From NCBI GenBank assembly GCA_030267965.1, contig BRYA01000068.1, positions 1 to 62,400 on the forward strand: DNA of 62,400 nt. Direction: 5' to 3'. This DNA is from Triparma columacea. Lineage: Eukaryota > Sar > Bolidophyceae > Parmales > Triparmaceae. Under the pieces are notes generated by a model. The model saw only the letters and a list, made by a program, of their open reading frames with translations, had not been told where the DNA came from and did not search any database. Of this stretch, positions 1-12,700 are shown piece after piece; position 1 is the stretch's first letter; the number at the start of each line of letters is the position of its first letter. The position numbers were made by a program, and so were the translations under genes.

Positions 1-69
1 CTAACCCTAACCCTAACCCTAACCCTAACCCTAACCCTAACCCTAACCCTAACCCTAACCCTAACCCTA
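1..69. repeat. Telomeric CCCTAA repeat, chromosome left end
   Basis: About eleven and a half perfect copies of the hexamer CTAACC/CCCTAA open the window. Reading inward from the end this is the C-rich strand of a TTAGGG-type telomere, so base 1 is at or near a natural chromosome terminus. The array breaks off abruptly into C/T-rich subtelomeric sequence with no degenerate telomere variants. Confidence 0.97.
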
Positions 70-838
70 CTTCTCATTACTTTACTTTACTACACACTAA
101 CACACCTAAATTCACATTCACACACACACACCTCTCTACCTTATACTCTTCTCTCCCCTACTCTCTTCTCTCAACTTCTCTAACACACTCATACACACAC
201 TCTCTTCCTCTCACACCCACACAAACACACACACCACTCTACCTTATACTCTTCTCTCCTCTTCTCTCTCCTATCAACTCCTCCAACACACTCACACAAT
301 AACACAATCACACACTTACACACTACTCTACCTTATACTCTTCTCTCCCCTACTCTCTTCTCTCAACTCCTCTAACACACTCATACACAAACTCTCTTCC
401 TCTCACACCCACACAAACACACACACCACTCTACCTTAACTCATCTCTCCTCTTCTCTCTCCTATCAACTCTTCCAACACACTTACACAATCACACAATC
501 ACACAATCACACACTTACACACCACTCTACCTTATACCCTCCTCTCAACCTCTTTTTCCTCTCAACCTCTCTTTCCTCTCAACCTCTCTCTCCTCTCACC
601 TTCTCTCTCCTCTCAACTTCTCTCACCTCTCACTTTCTCTTCTCTCAACTTCTCTCTCCTCTCACCTTATACCATCCTCTCAACTTCTCTCTCTTCTCAA
701 CTTTTCTTTCCTCTCAACTTCTCTCTCCTCTCAACTTCTCTCTCCTCTCATCTTATACTATCCTCTCAACGTCTCTCTTCTCTCACCTTATACCCTCCTC
801 TCAACTTCTCTTTCGTCTTAACTTCTCTTTCCTAATTT
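70..838. repeat. Subtelomeric C/T-rich minisatellite
   Basis: Strongly strand-asymmetric sequence (almost no G on the plus strand). From about 70 to 540 a roughly 90-190 bp unit recurs, marked by the phrase CTCTACCTTATACTCTTC at about 136, 238 and 322 and by degenerate versions near 430 and 525, separated by CACACA-rich spacers. From about 540 to 835 a shorter unit, CTCTCAACTTCTCTCTC and variants, repeats many times. No coding potential. This is typical subtelomeric satellite. Confidence 0.85.
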
Positions 839-1115
839 GAAAAGTAATGTTTATCGTATCCGCGTCACTCCTCTCTTCTCCTCTGCTCTCCTCCCTGTTC
901 CCCTTACCTACACAATACTCTCCCCACACACACACCACACACACTCTCTTCTCTTACCATCAGTCTCCCACCCCCACATCCAATAAACCTCTTTATCATC
1001 ATCAAATCACATCATTTAATCCTACAAATGTTGCTGCTCTCTTGTCACTCCCCATAACCCTAACAAAAATGTTTATTTTGCGATAATAACATACAACAAC
1101 CGTTTTATGGTTCAT
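839..1115. other. Non-coding spacer next to subtelomere
   Basis: A C/T- and CACACA-rich stretch between the minisatellite and the stop codon of the receptor-kinase gene. A 79-codon plus-strand frame exists here, but its composition is that of the surrounding repeat and it resembles no protein, so I do not call it a gene. The 3' untranslated region and polyadenylation signal of the minus-strand gene must lie here. Confidence 0.6.
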
Positions 1116-3742
1116 TTAGCCAGACCATCTAAGCCCTTTCATGAGTAGAGTCGCCCCACCACCTGGAACACTATCATTATTCCCTTTTTTTGAGGCATTT
1201 GCCTCTTCTAATCTTTCTAATTGATTCAGTTCTTCTTTTTTATCCCTCAAGCTTTTCAAGTCCATCAGTTGTGTCTCCATTTCCAATTTGATCTGCCTTG
1301 CCTGGAAGAACTTTGTAATTTCCTTAAATGTTGGTCTTTTTGAGGGGTCTCTTTCCCAGCATCTAGCAATTAAATTTGCCATTCCCGGGTCTTCCTCGGT
1401 TACTTTGCTCAAGTCAGGTCGCCACCCTTTATTAATCCTGTTCATGATCACCATTGGCCCCCAGTTTCTTTTGAAAGCTTTCCCGATCTCTCCATTCAGA
1501 AAGATCTCCAAAAGAACCATACCAAAGGAGTAGACATCAACTGCATGAGAATACTGCCTGTCTTCTTCTTCACCGCTGAAGACTTCTGGTGCCATGAAAT
1601 AGGGAGTTCCAACTGTTGTCATTGTGTTGTCATCATTTGAAAGAGCCTTACTTTCGCCAAAATCGGTGATTTTTGAACTCAAGTCGTCAGTGACAAGTAC
1701 ATTAGCGCACTTTAAGTCTCTATGAATTATTGGGGGTGATTTTGCGTGCAGAAATGTGCATCCCTTGGCTATCCCTAGGGCCCACATGGTTTTGATCCCA
1801 ACTCCCTTAACAACAAGAATTTGTTTGGAAGCCGTCTTCATGCTTGCATAACTATTCATTGCTTGCTTTTGAGAAGATCTTGCAGCTGCTGTCTTTCTCC
1901 AGGTCATCACATTCAAGTCTTGGTTCTGTTTCATGAATGCATCAAGTCCACCATTACTGCAAAGCTCAAACAGGATTCCTTTGTCTCTAACTTCCCAGAC
2001 AACCCCCAGGCACTGAACAATGTTTGGGTGTCTTAGACGAGCAATGAGGTTGAGTTCTGCAAGCAACCTCTCTGTGCTTTCTTCGTTAATGGCTGAAGGT
2101 AGAACCTCTTTGTAGGCACACTTTGTCCCCAGATAGTCTGCTACGAGTACATTTCCAAAAGCTCCTCGACCTAGAGACAGTCTGTCCCCTGATTCATCCC
2201 TTTCAAACGTGATATCCTCCTTGTTTACCAACAAGGTAGCATCAATCTCATGTTGTCCTGCATAATTTTCACTTGTTTCTGAAACATCTCTTGTATATTT
2301 TGGTCCAGTAGCAGCAGCATGTGGTGTAGTATGTATTACTGAAGAGGAATCTGAAGCTTTTTTAAACTGAAGGAATTGCTGGTACTCATTAAAATGTCCC
2401 TGGTCTTGGTTAAAGTTTGCCACCGTTGGATCAAAATTGATTGGTACGTTTTGCTTGGATCCAGCTTGCTGTGACACCATAGGATGGCTTTGCTGTGACA
2501 CCATAGGATGGCTTTGCTGTGACACCATAGGATGGCTTTGCTGTGACATCATTGGGTGGCTTTGCTGTGACACAATAGGATGGCTTTGCTGTGACACCAT
2601 TGGATGAGCAACTGAGGGAATGTGGGTGCTGTCGACTGGCAAAACTGCAGCCAGTGATTTGGTTTCATTAGCAATTGTTTTTAACTTGTTTTGTCTGAAG
2701 AAAAATGCGAGAACAGCAATAAGTAACACACTGATAGCAATGCTGGCAAGAAGGGTAGTAAGGTTGCTGTCTTCATTTGCGTCAATTACCATAGATGCAA
2801 TTTCATTGCAGTGCACTCCAGCAAACCCAGAGTGACACTGTGTGCAGGTGCAGCTGCCTGTTGTGCCTCCAATTGTTCCACCATTGGTGCAGTAGAAATT
2901 CCCATCTTCCCCCACGTCAGCAGGGTTCCAAGAGGCTACACAGACAGAAGGAGTCTCGCAGTGAGGACCTTCAAACCCAGAGCTACACGTACAGGTGCAA
3001 GATTCTGCAAACCCACTGACTGTCCCCTCATTGATGCAGTAGAAGTTTCCTTGCTTTTCAAGAGACCCGTCATCAGCAGGATCAGAGGTGGCATTACAGG
3101 TACGGATGCAAGCTAACGCATTAGCACTGTAGCCTTCTGCACAGGTAGCGCAGTTTGGGCCATCAAATCCTTCATTGCAGGAAGTGCAGGTACATTGTCC
3201 TGCAATTCCTCCTACAGTTCCTCCATTCATGCAGTAGAAGTTCCCATCACTCTCCAGAGAACCGTCATCAGAAGGAATGGCACTAGCTACACAGTTAAGG
3301 AAACACCAGGGAGCATCACCAGTGTAACCTTCTGCGCAGGTTTCACAGTGTGGACCGCCAACACCTTCTAAACAAGAAGTGCACGTGCAAGAACCAGCAG
3401 ATCCACCTATTGTTCCTCCATTTATGCAGAAGAAGTTCCCATCACTCTCCAGAGAACCGTCATCAGAAGGATAGGCACTAGCTACACAATCAAGGAAACA
3501 CCAGGGGGCATCACCGCTGTAGCCTTCAACACATGTGGCACAGTTTGGCCCACCAACATGGTCATAGCAAGAAGTGCACGTGCAAGATCCAGCAATACCA
3601 CCAATGGTTCCTCCATTTATGCAGTAGAAGTTCCCATCCGACCCATCATCGGATGGTGAGGTGGTGGCAACACAGGGAGTAAAACAATCTGTGAAGGAAT
3701 GTTTACTGCCCCCAACGGTCCCATAAGTGTCCAAAGCGGACC
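1116..3742 (-). other. Last exon: five EGF-like modules, membrane helix, kinase 2
   Basis: This exon alone would encode a receptor kinase of about 875 residues, so it may be an independent gene in a tandem array. It begins after a CTTCTCAG acceptor with GSALDTYG, then five cysteine-rich EGF-like modules each carrying a GNFYCINGG-type core. A single membrane helix follows (coordinates about 2765-2690), then a juxtamembrane region made of SHPMVSQQ repeats, then a kinase (about 2185-1290). Kinase motifs seen: LGRGAFGNVLVADY, CAYKE (catalytic Lys), HRDLKCANVLV, ITDFGES, TPYFMAPEVF. Unlike kinase 1 there is no START domain between membrane and kinase. The C-terminus is a short Lys/Glu-rich coiled segment. 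Confidence 0.8.
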
Positions 3743-6700
3743 CTGAGAAGGAGAGAGGTAGGAATAGGAATTGGTGCAGCAGTAACGTAAAGTGAGTTGT
3801 GGATTAGGGACGGTTCTACAGACTACACAATCCTTATTCTCATCTTACCTTGGATTGGAGTTATGGAGGAGTAGGGAGAAGGGCACGTATTGTGGATGGT
3901 GATGGTTCCACCATTGTTGTAAATATCATCACCATTTCCTGAGTCTGCTGTATTCTCACTGAAGCTTGTTCCGTAGGCATTCACAGTACCTCCACTACTA
4001 GAAACAAAAATTGCTCCACCTCCATAAGTACTACTTGTAGCTCTATTGTTGGAGAAGACTAAGAGCTCCAAGTCCACTATGGCACCATCCCTAATGTAAA
4101 CCCCTCCACCAGAATTACCATCTCTATACCCCTTGTCAAAGGTGAGAGCTCGGAGAATAAGTGTACCACTCCCAGTTCCTTGCACATTTATTCCTCTTCT
4201 TTCATTCTCTCCATCCAACACACAGCTTGCGTTGTCCTCCACACACTTGACCTCTCCATTCAAGTCTTTTGTGAACAGCATGCTATAACTACTTGCACAA
4301 GTCCCCTGTGAGCATTTATACGGCCCAACAGCTAGAATCGTAGTGTCACCATTCAACATGATGGAGTTGCCAGTGTTTCCTGTGAAAGTATCAGAGTCAT
4401 AGTTGCTAACCCTGTTGAACAGCCCGTTCATATTGAACACATTATGTGCTGTGAGCTGACAATTAATACCGTAAAACCCAGTGTTGCAAGAAGAACAGGT
4501 GCAAGATCCTGTAGTGCCGCCAATATCCCCCCCATTGATGCAGTAGAAGTTACCATCAGACCCATCATCTGTAAAGGTTGATGTGGCTAGACAAGGATCA
4601 GGAGAGCAAACATCAGGAGGTGATCCACTATAGCCTGTTGCACAGATAGCACAGTTTGGACCTCCGAAGCCAGTGGTGCAGGTGCAGGTGCAAAATGAGC
4701 CATCCTCATCCCACCAACCTCCAACATCTCCCCCATTGATGCAGTAGAAGTTCCCGTCGGAGCCATCATCAGAGTGGGAGCTACTGGCAACACAGGGATG
4801 GCCAAGGCAGCCAGAGTACGAGTATTCATCGCCGTTGACGGTGCCGTAAGTATCCAAAGCGGACCCTGAGAAAGGAGAGATGTAGGAATAGGAATTGGTG
4901 CAGCGGTAATGTAATTTGAGTTGTGGGGTTAGGAATGGTTCTACAGACTACCCAATCCTCATTCTCGTCTTACCTTGGATTGGAATGTTGGAGGAGTAGG
5001 GAGAAGGGCACGTATTGTGGATGGTTATGGTTCCAGAAGACCTGTAAATATCATCACCATTTCCTGTGTCTGCTGTGTTTTCATTAAAGCGTGTTCCGTA
5101 GATATTGACAGTTGTTCCACTAGCATAAATATAAATTGCTCCACCTCCATAACTACTACTTGTAGCTCTATTGTTGGAGAAGATACAGAGCTCCAAGTCC
5201 ACTTTGGCACCATCCCTAATGTAAACCCCTCCACCAGCAGTACCAGACCCCTTGTCAAAGGTGAGAGCTCGCAGAATAAGTGTACCACTCCCAGTTCCAG
5301 CCACGTACATCCCTCTTCTCGCATTCTCTCCATCCAACACACAGCTTGCGTTGTCCTCCACACACTTGACCTCTCCATTCAAGTCATCTGTGATCAGCAT
5401 CCTATAACTATTTGCACAAGTCCCGTCTGAGCATTTATACGACCCAACAGCTAGAATCGTAGTGTCACCATTAGCCATGATGGAGTTGCCAGTGTTAACA
5501 CCGCTCTCCACATAATTACTGACCGTGTTGAATAGCCCGTTCATATCGACCACATTCACCTCAGCTCCTCCTGTGCAGCCAGAGTATGAGTATTTATTGC
5601 CGTTGACGGTACCATAAGTTTCCAAAGCGGACCCTGGCAAAGGAAAAAGGTAGGAATAGGAATTGGTGCAGCGGTAATGTAATTTGAGTTGTGGGGTTAG
5701 GACTGGTTCTACAGATCACACAATTATCAAAATTCTTGTCTTACCTTGGATTGGAGTGATGGAGGAGTAGGGAGAAGGGCACGTATTGTGGATGGTGATG
5801 GTTCCACCATTGTTGTAAATATCATCACCATTTCCTGAGTCTGCTGTATTTTCACTGAAGCTTGTTCTGTAGATGTTGACAGTAGTTCCAGTACTAGCAA
5901 CATAAATTGCTCCACCTCCATAAGTACTATCTGTAGCTCTATTATTGGAGAAGATACAGAGCTCCAAGTCCACTATGGCACCATCTTCAATGAGAACCCC
6001 TCCACCAGAAGAACCATATCTATACCCCTTGTCAAAGGTGAGAGCTCGGAGAATAAGTGTAGCACTCCCAGTTCCTTTCACCCACATCCCTCTTCCTTGA
6101 TTCTCTCCATCCAACACACAGCTTGCTTTGTCCTCCACACACTTGACCTCTCCATTCAAGTCTTCTGTGGCCAGCATGACCCAACTAGCTGAACAAGTCC
6201 CCTGTGAGCATTTATACCACCCAACAGCTAGAATCATAGTGTCACCATTTGCCATGATGGAGTTGCCACCAGTGTTGGTAGTAGATGCATAATTACTGAC
6301 CGTGTTGAATAGCCCGTTCATATCATCTACAGTCACCTCCTCCGCCCTCCTGACTCTGCCCTCCCCTTCCTCATTTGCGAAACCCCTATTGTTGATGTTT
6401 GAAATCCAAGGCAGAGGTGTAGATGTCTTGTGAAATTCTCTGTCGTTTCTTGCCCTCATGATGCCATACTCATCCTGCATGTGCTCCCTCCCCTCAACCT
6501 CACTCAACCCAGCCAGGAAAAGACACAACAAAATTGCTAGTGCCACAGATTTTAGTGTGCTTGCACTCCCTTTTGGGTGCACCACATTCTTCTTCTGTGG
6601 GTTCTTTGTTGATAGGTTCCCTTCGCCATCCCTTTCGGTAACACCTTCAGCCTCCTTTGGCTTTGCCTCCTTTACTGCCTCCCTCTTTGGCTCTACCTCC

Positions 6701-9700
6701 ATTGGTTTCTTCTTCTTCTCCTCTTTTGCTTGCTCAAAGATTGCCATCACTGGGTCGACCTTCTGTGTCTCCTTCTTTTTGTTTGCCTCTCCAAAGATTG
6801 CCATCACTGGGTCGACCTTCTGTGCCTCCTTCTTTTTGTTTGCCTCCCCAAAGATTGCCATAATTGGATCTTCTTCAAGACTTGCTATGGTAGGGGACCT
6901 TTTCTCATATCCCTTATCCTTCTCGCCTGCAGAAGCAAATATTGCTATGATTGGATCTTCTGCAACATCCTTAACATCTTGTTTCTTCTCAGACTCAAGT
7001 TTGATAGTCGTTAGTCCCTCTTCATCTAACTCATCCTCTTCGTCACTTTCTCCTGCTAGCTCACCAATGTTTTCTTGCACCTTTCTTTCAAAGAACTTCA
7101 CGAGCTCTTTGAATGCTGGTCTAAGCTCAGGGTCTTGATTCCAGCACTCCCTTATTTTATCAGCAAGCTCCTTATCTTCCTTCTCAACAAGCTTTAGATC
7201 AGGCCTCCAACCCTCTCCTACCTTTTTCATTACAAGAACAGGGCCCCATCCTTTTCGGAACCCCTTCTTGACTTCTCCATCGTAAAATATCTCAAGAAGC
7301 AGAATGGCAAAGGAGTAAATGTCAACAGACTTTGAATAAATCCTGTCTTTATCCTCGTTGCTAAAAACTTCAGGCGCCATGAAAAATGGTGTTCCAACAG
7401 TGGTCATGGTTCTCTCGTCTTTGTTGTCCAAATTTCTGCTCTCTCCAAAGTCAGTGATCTTTGCTGTCACATCATCACTAACGAGAACATTTGCACACTT
7501 AAGGTCTCTATGGACAATTGGAGGACTTCTACCATGTAGAAATGCACAACCCTTGCAGATCTGCAGTGCCCAGACCATCTTAAGTCCGATACCTTTCATG
7601 ACAAGCATTGAAAGAGTCGAACTTTCCTGTGTTGACTTGTTTGACACATTGTCACGAGCTTCTTGGACAGCTGCTGTATTACTCCAGCTAACAAGTCCAT
7701 GTTCCTTGTATTTCTTCTGGAAATCATCAAGCCCGCCGTTTTTACACATCTCAAACATGATGCCGTGTTCTTCTGTCTCCCAAACAACACCAAGGCACTG
7801 GGCAATGTTGGGATGCCTAAGTTGCCCAACAAGTTTGAGTTCAAGGAAGAACCTTTCTAATGTCTCTTGGGTGAGAGCTGAAGGAAGGATCTCCTTGTAA
7901 GCACACTTTGTTCCGTGGTAGTCTGCTATGAGAACATTACCAAAAGCTCCCTTACCAAGCGAGATTTTATCGCCCTTCTTATCCCTCTCAAACTCTAGCT
8001 CAAAGCTACTAACAAGCAAGGATGGCTCAATGCTGTTCCTTGAAACCTTTTCAGCTGCTTGACTATCTTTTCTTGTTTCGTAGGCTTTTATCTCTGTGCT
8101 CTTGTCAAAGTATTTTCTGAGGTCTGAGATGTGAGCGAGAAAATCGGTTGCAAAGATGTTGACAAACTGTGCTGGTATATGGCCTTTCAAGTCAACCTTG
8201 GAAACAAATGTAACTTTTGTTTGAGGCACATCTCCAATAGCTTCTGTTGGTTCATAGAAATAGGTTCCCAGTCCTTCAACCAAGATGTTGCCTTTCTTGA
8301 CAGGGTATTTTTTCTTCACTTTCTCGGAATCTGAATAACTTATTATCATACAGCCATTTTCCAGCTTCTTCCAAATCTGGATATTTCTACCATCTCGAGC
8401 AGAAGTACCTAGGATTCCTAAATTTCGTGTACTTATGTCAAAAATGGTATGCTCATTGACATGCTCAATCTTCAAGTCTGTTATTCCTTTCTTTTGTGCT
8501 TGTCGCAGACGAGTTCTGCTATCAAGATTATTTACAATCCAGGCTGCACCTTCTACAGCAGTTGTGTCGAGAGTGGTTGATGCAATCATCGTGCCCGCAC
8601 TCTCTCCTTCTAAGTGAAACAACTTCATGTCAACTCTATCGTCAAGGCTCTTCAGTTCCTTTGCCTTGCGTTCGCTTTCTTTGCACTTGGCAAGCAGTTC
8701 CATGCTTCTTTCTATTTGTTTCTCCTCTTCAGGTTCGTATTTTTGAGGGTTGTTCTTCATCTTATCTGCCTTCTTAGCAAGTTCTATCTTATCATACTGA
8801 AAGTCACTCAGCATTCCTTCCGCTGGAATTACCATCGCCAATCCCCCTTTAGATTCTGCAGATCTCTTCTGAAGGAAGAAGAAGGTAAAGAGAAGTAGAG
8901 TGACCACTGTGCTAGCAGCAAGGCCAGCCAAAAGAGTAGGGTTGCTGTCAATTTTGTTTTCATTTGTGTCGTTTGAAATAGATGCAGTTTCGTTTGAAAT
9001 AGATGCAGTTTCATTGCAGTGAATTCCAGCAAACCCAGAGATACATTGTGTGCAGGTGCAGTTGCCTGTTGTGCCTCCAATTGTTCCACCATTGGTACAA
9101 TAGAAGTTCCCATCTCCCCCAACATCAGTTGGGATCAAAGTTGCTTTACAGACAGAAGGAGTCTGGCAGTGAGGACCTTCAAAGCCAGAGCTACATTGGG
9201 TACAGGTGCATTGTCCTGCAATTCCTCCAATCGTTCCCCCGTTTATGCAGTAAAATCTTCCTGACTTTTCAGGTGAGCCGTCATCAGTAGGAATATCAGA
9301 TGTTTGACATTTAAGAAAACACCAGGGAGCATCACCAGTGTAACCTTCTGCGCAGGTTTCACAGTGTGGACCGCCAACATTATCGTAGCAGGAATTGCAG
9401 GTACATTGTCCTGCAATTCCTTCGACAGTTCCTCCATTTATGCAGTAGAAGTTCCCATCTTTCTCCAGAGAACCGTCATCAGAAGGATTGGCACTAGCTA
9501 CACAGTTAGGGAAACACCAGGGGGCATCACCACTGTAACCCTCCGCGCAGGTAGCACAGTGTGGACCGCCAACATTGTCATAGCAAGAAGTGCACGTGCA
9601 AGACCCAGGCATTCCGCCAACCTGCCCTCCGTTGATGCAGTAAAAGTTTCCATCTGATCCGTCATCTGTTGGTTCTGACGTTGCTTGGCAACTCTCAGCT

Positions 9701-12700
9701 ATCTCACAGTGTGTACCACTGTAGTGAGTGTCACACAAAGTGCAGGTGCAAAATGAGGCAACCTCGTTCCAATTACCACCAATTTCCCCCCCGTTAATGC
9801 AGTAGAAGTTCCCGTCGGAGCCATCGTCAGAGGGGGAGCTACTGGCAACACAGGGATTGCTATGGCAGCTAGAGTACGAATATTTATTGCCGTTGACGGT
9901 GCCATAAGTGTCCAAAGTGGATCCTGTGAGAGGAGAGAGATAGGAACAGGAATTGGTGCAGCAGTAACGTAAAGTGAGTTGTGGGGTTAGGAATGGTTCT
10001 ACAGAATACACAATCCTCATTCTCGTCTTACCTTGGATTGGAGTGTAAGAGGAGTAGGGAGAAGGGCACGTATTGTGGATGGTGATAGTTCCAGAAAAAA
10101 TGTAAATATCATCACCATTTCCTGAGCCTGCTGTGTTTCCATTGAAGGTTGAACCATAAATGTTGACAGTAGAACTCATAACAAAAATTGCTCCACCTCC
10201 CAAATCAAAACTTGATGAGTCACCTGTAGCTATATTGTTGGCGAAGACTAAGAGCTCCATGTCAACTGTGGCACCATCCAAAATGAGAATCCCTCCACCA
10301 TCATAATCAGTATACCCCTTATCGAAGGTGAGAGCTCGGAGAATAAGTGTACCACTCCCAGTTCCTTCCACATACATCCCTCTTCTTGCATTCTCTCCAT
10401 CCAACACACAGCTTGCGTTGTCCTCCACACACTTGACCTCTCCATTCAAATCATCTGTGTGCAGCATGCTTCCACTACTTGCACAAGTCCCCTCTGAGCA
10501 TTTATACAACCCAACAGCTAGAACTGCAGGGTCATCATTCGCCATGATGGAGTTGCCAGTGTTATAACCGCTATACACTTTATTACTGACCGTGTTGAAT
10601 AGCCCGTTCATGTTGCTCACATGATGAGGGTTTTGACAATTAATACCATCAAACCCAGTATTGCAAGAAGAACAGGTGCAAGATCCTGTAGTGCCGCCAA
10701 TATCCCCCCCATTGATGCAGTAGAAGTTACCATCAAACCCAGCATCAGTAGAAGTAGAAGTGGCTTGGCAGGCATCAGCAGCGCAGTCAGTCCCACTGTA
10801 GCCTGCTGCACAGATAGCACAGTTAGGACCGCTAAAGCCAGTGTTGTAGGAAGTGCAGGTGCAGGAACCAAATGACCCAATAACGTTTCCTCCATTGATG
10901 CAGTAGAAGTTACCGTCAGAGCCATCATCAGAGGAGGAAGATGTTGCTGTGCATTCTGAGCAGAAGAAGGAGTTTGCAGAGCCAAACAATGCCGTAAGTG
11001 TCCAAAGCAGACCCTGGAAAGGAGAGAGGTAGGTAACAGAATTGGTGCAGCGGTAACATAAAGTGAGTTGTGGGGTTAGGAATGGTTTGACAGACTACAC
11101 AATCCTCATTCTCGTCTTACCTTGGATTGGAGTGTTGGAGGAGTAGGGAGAAGGGCACGTATTGTGGATGGTGATGGTTCCACCATCGTTTTCAATGTCA
11201 TCACCATTTCTGGATGCTGTGTTTCCATTGAAGAATGAACCGTAGACATTCGCAGTAGTTCCACTACCATCAACATGAATTGCTCCACCTCCATAATCAC
11301 TACTTGTAGCTCTATTATTGGAGAAGATACAGAGCTCCAAGTCCACTATGGCACCACTGTAAATGTAAACCCCTCCACCAATATCAGCATACCCCTTGTT
11401 GAAGGTGAGAGCTCGGAGAATAAGTGTACCACTCCCAGTTCCTTTCACCCACATCCCTCTTCTTTGATTCTCTCCATCCAACACACAGCTTGCGTTGTCC
11501 TCCACACACTTGACCTCTCCATTCAATTCATCTGTCCACAGCATGATCGTACTATATGCACAAGTCCCCTCTGAGCCTTTATACAACCCAACAGCTAGAA
11601 TCGCAGTGTCACCGTTCACCATGATGGAGTTGCCAGTGTTAACACCGGTTTCTTCATAATTACTAACCGTGTTGAACAGTACATTCATGTTGCTCACATG
11701 ATGAGGGTTTTGACAATTAATACCATCAAACCCAGTATTGCAAGAAGAACAGGTGCAAGATCCTGTAGTGCCGCCAATATCCCCCCCATTGATGCAGTAG
11801 AAGTTACCGTCAGACCCATCATCAGTAGAGGTTGATGTGGCTTGACAAGGATCAGGGGCGCAATCATCAGGAGGTGATCCACTATAGCCTGTAGGGCAGG
11901 TAGCACAGTTTGGACCACCGAAGCCAGTGTTGCAGGTGCAAGTGCAAGATGAGCCATAGTTGTTCCACCAACCACCAACATCTCCCCCGTTGATGCAGTA
12001 GAAGTTCCCATCAGACCCATCATCAGAGGGAGTGCTGCTGGCAACACAGGGGTCACCAACACAAATTTCAAACCCTGCTCTTGTTTCGGACTCATCTGAA
12101 GTCCATGTGATTTCTTCTCCAGCAGAAACAGAGATACCTTGAGGTCCATTCGTACCACTGTACTGACTCCCCCCCACAGTAAGCTTATCATAGCCATTCT
12201 CAGTCTCAAATGAGAGGACTTTCAACGCCCCACCCTCGCCCATAGTGAACGTGCAGCTCTCATCATTCCCATAGTTCAACGAGCTGAAGCAGTTCCCGTC
12301 CACCGTGCACTGTCCAGTGTTGCTCCCGCTAAGCGTAACTTCCAACTTCCTCCCCTCTTCAGCCACGCTTATCCCCCCGCTAACTTCCTCAGAAGCAACG
12401 AGACTGACCAAAACGCTGAGTCCTAGCAGGCACTTGCAGAGCCTACCAAGTTTCCCAACTCTCTTGGCCACCGATCTTCCGGTCTGCTCAATCTTTGATC
12501 CTATCTTCAGAAGGGCGCAACTGCCCGCCCTGACAATAAGGGAGGCAAAGAATCCCACTGCACACAGAAGGAGGCGTATGATTGTGCTAGTACTCGTATT
12601 CCATGAGATTATCTTATTCATGTCGAGTCTGTCGCGCAAATTGGAGTCAAGGGTGATGTCCCTTCGTCGGAAAGTACCACTGTGGTGTGCCTCTTCCTCT

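Larger units (their letters stand above)
5745..9923 (-). other. Exon 7: EGF-like modules, membrane helix, START domain, kinase 1, second helix, beta-helix
   Basis: One uninterrupted 4,179-nt exon, symmetric phase 1-1. In order: GSTLDTYG linker, five EGF-like modules (about 9900-9010), membrane helix (about 8945-8865), a charged linker, a START lipid-binding domain (about 8630-8090, with KVTFVSKVDLKGHIPAQFVN near its end), kinase 1 (about 7975-7080, LGKGAFGNVLIADYHG, HRDLKCANVLV, ITDFGES, MAPEVF), an acidic tail with four DP(I/V)(M/I)AIF repeats, a second hydrophobic helix (6555-6492) and beta-helix module C. If the cluster is several genes, one would end in, or start within, this exon. No stop codon separates the kinase from the beta-helix. 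Confidence 0.75.

Noticed and set aside
847..1086. Plus-strand 79-codon frame next to the subtelomere
   Set aside because: Composition follows the C/T-rich repeat, no protein-like features, and it lies at the 3' end of the minus-strand receptor gene.
6458..7138. Plus-strand 226-codon frame inside exon 7
   Set aside because: It is the antisense shadow of the Lys/Glu-rich tail of kinase 1; no family motif and no splice support.
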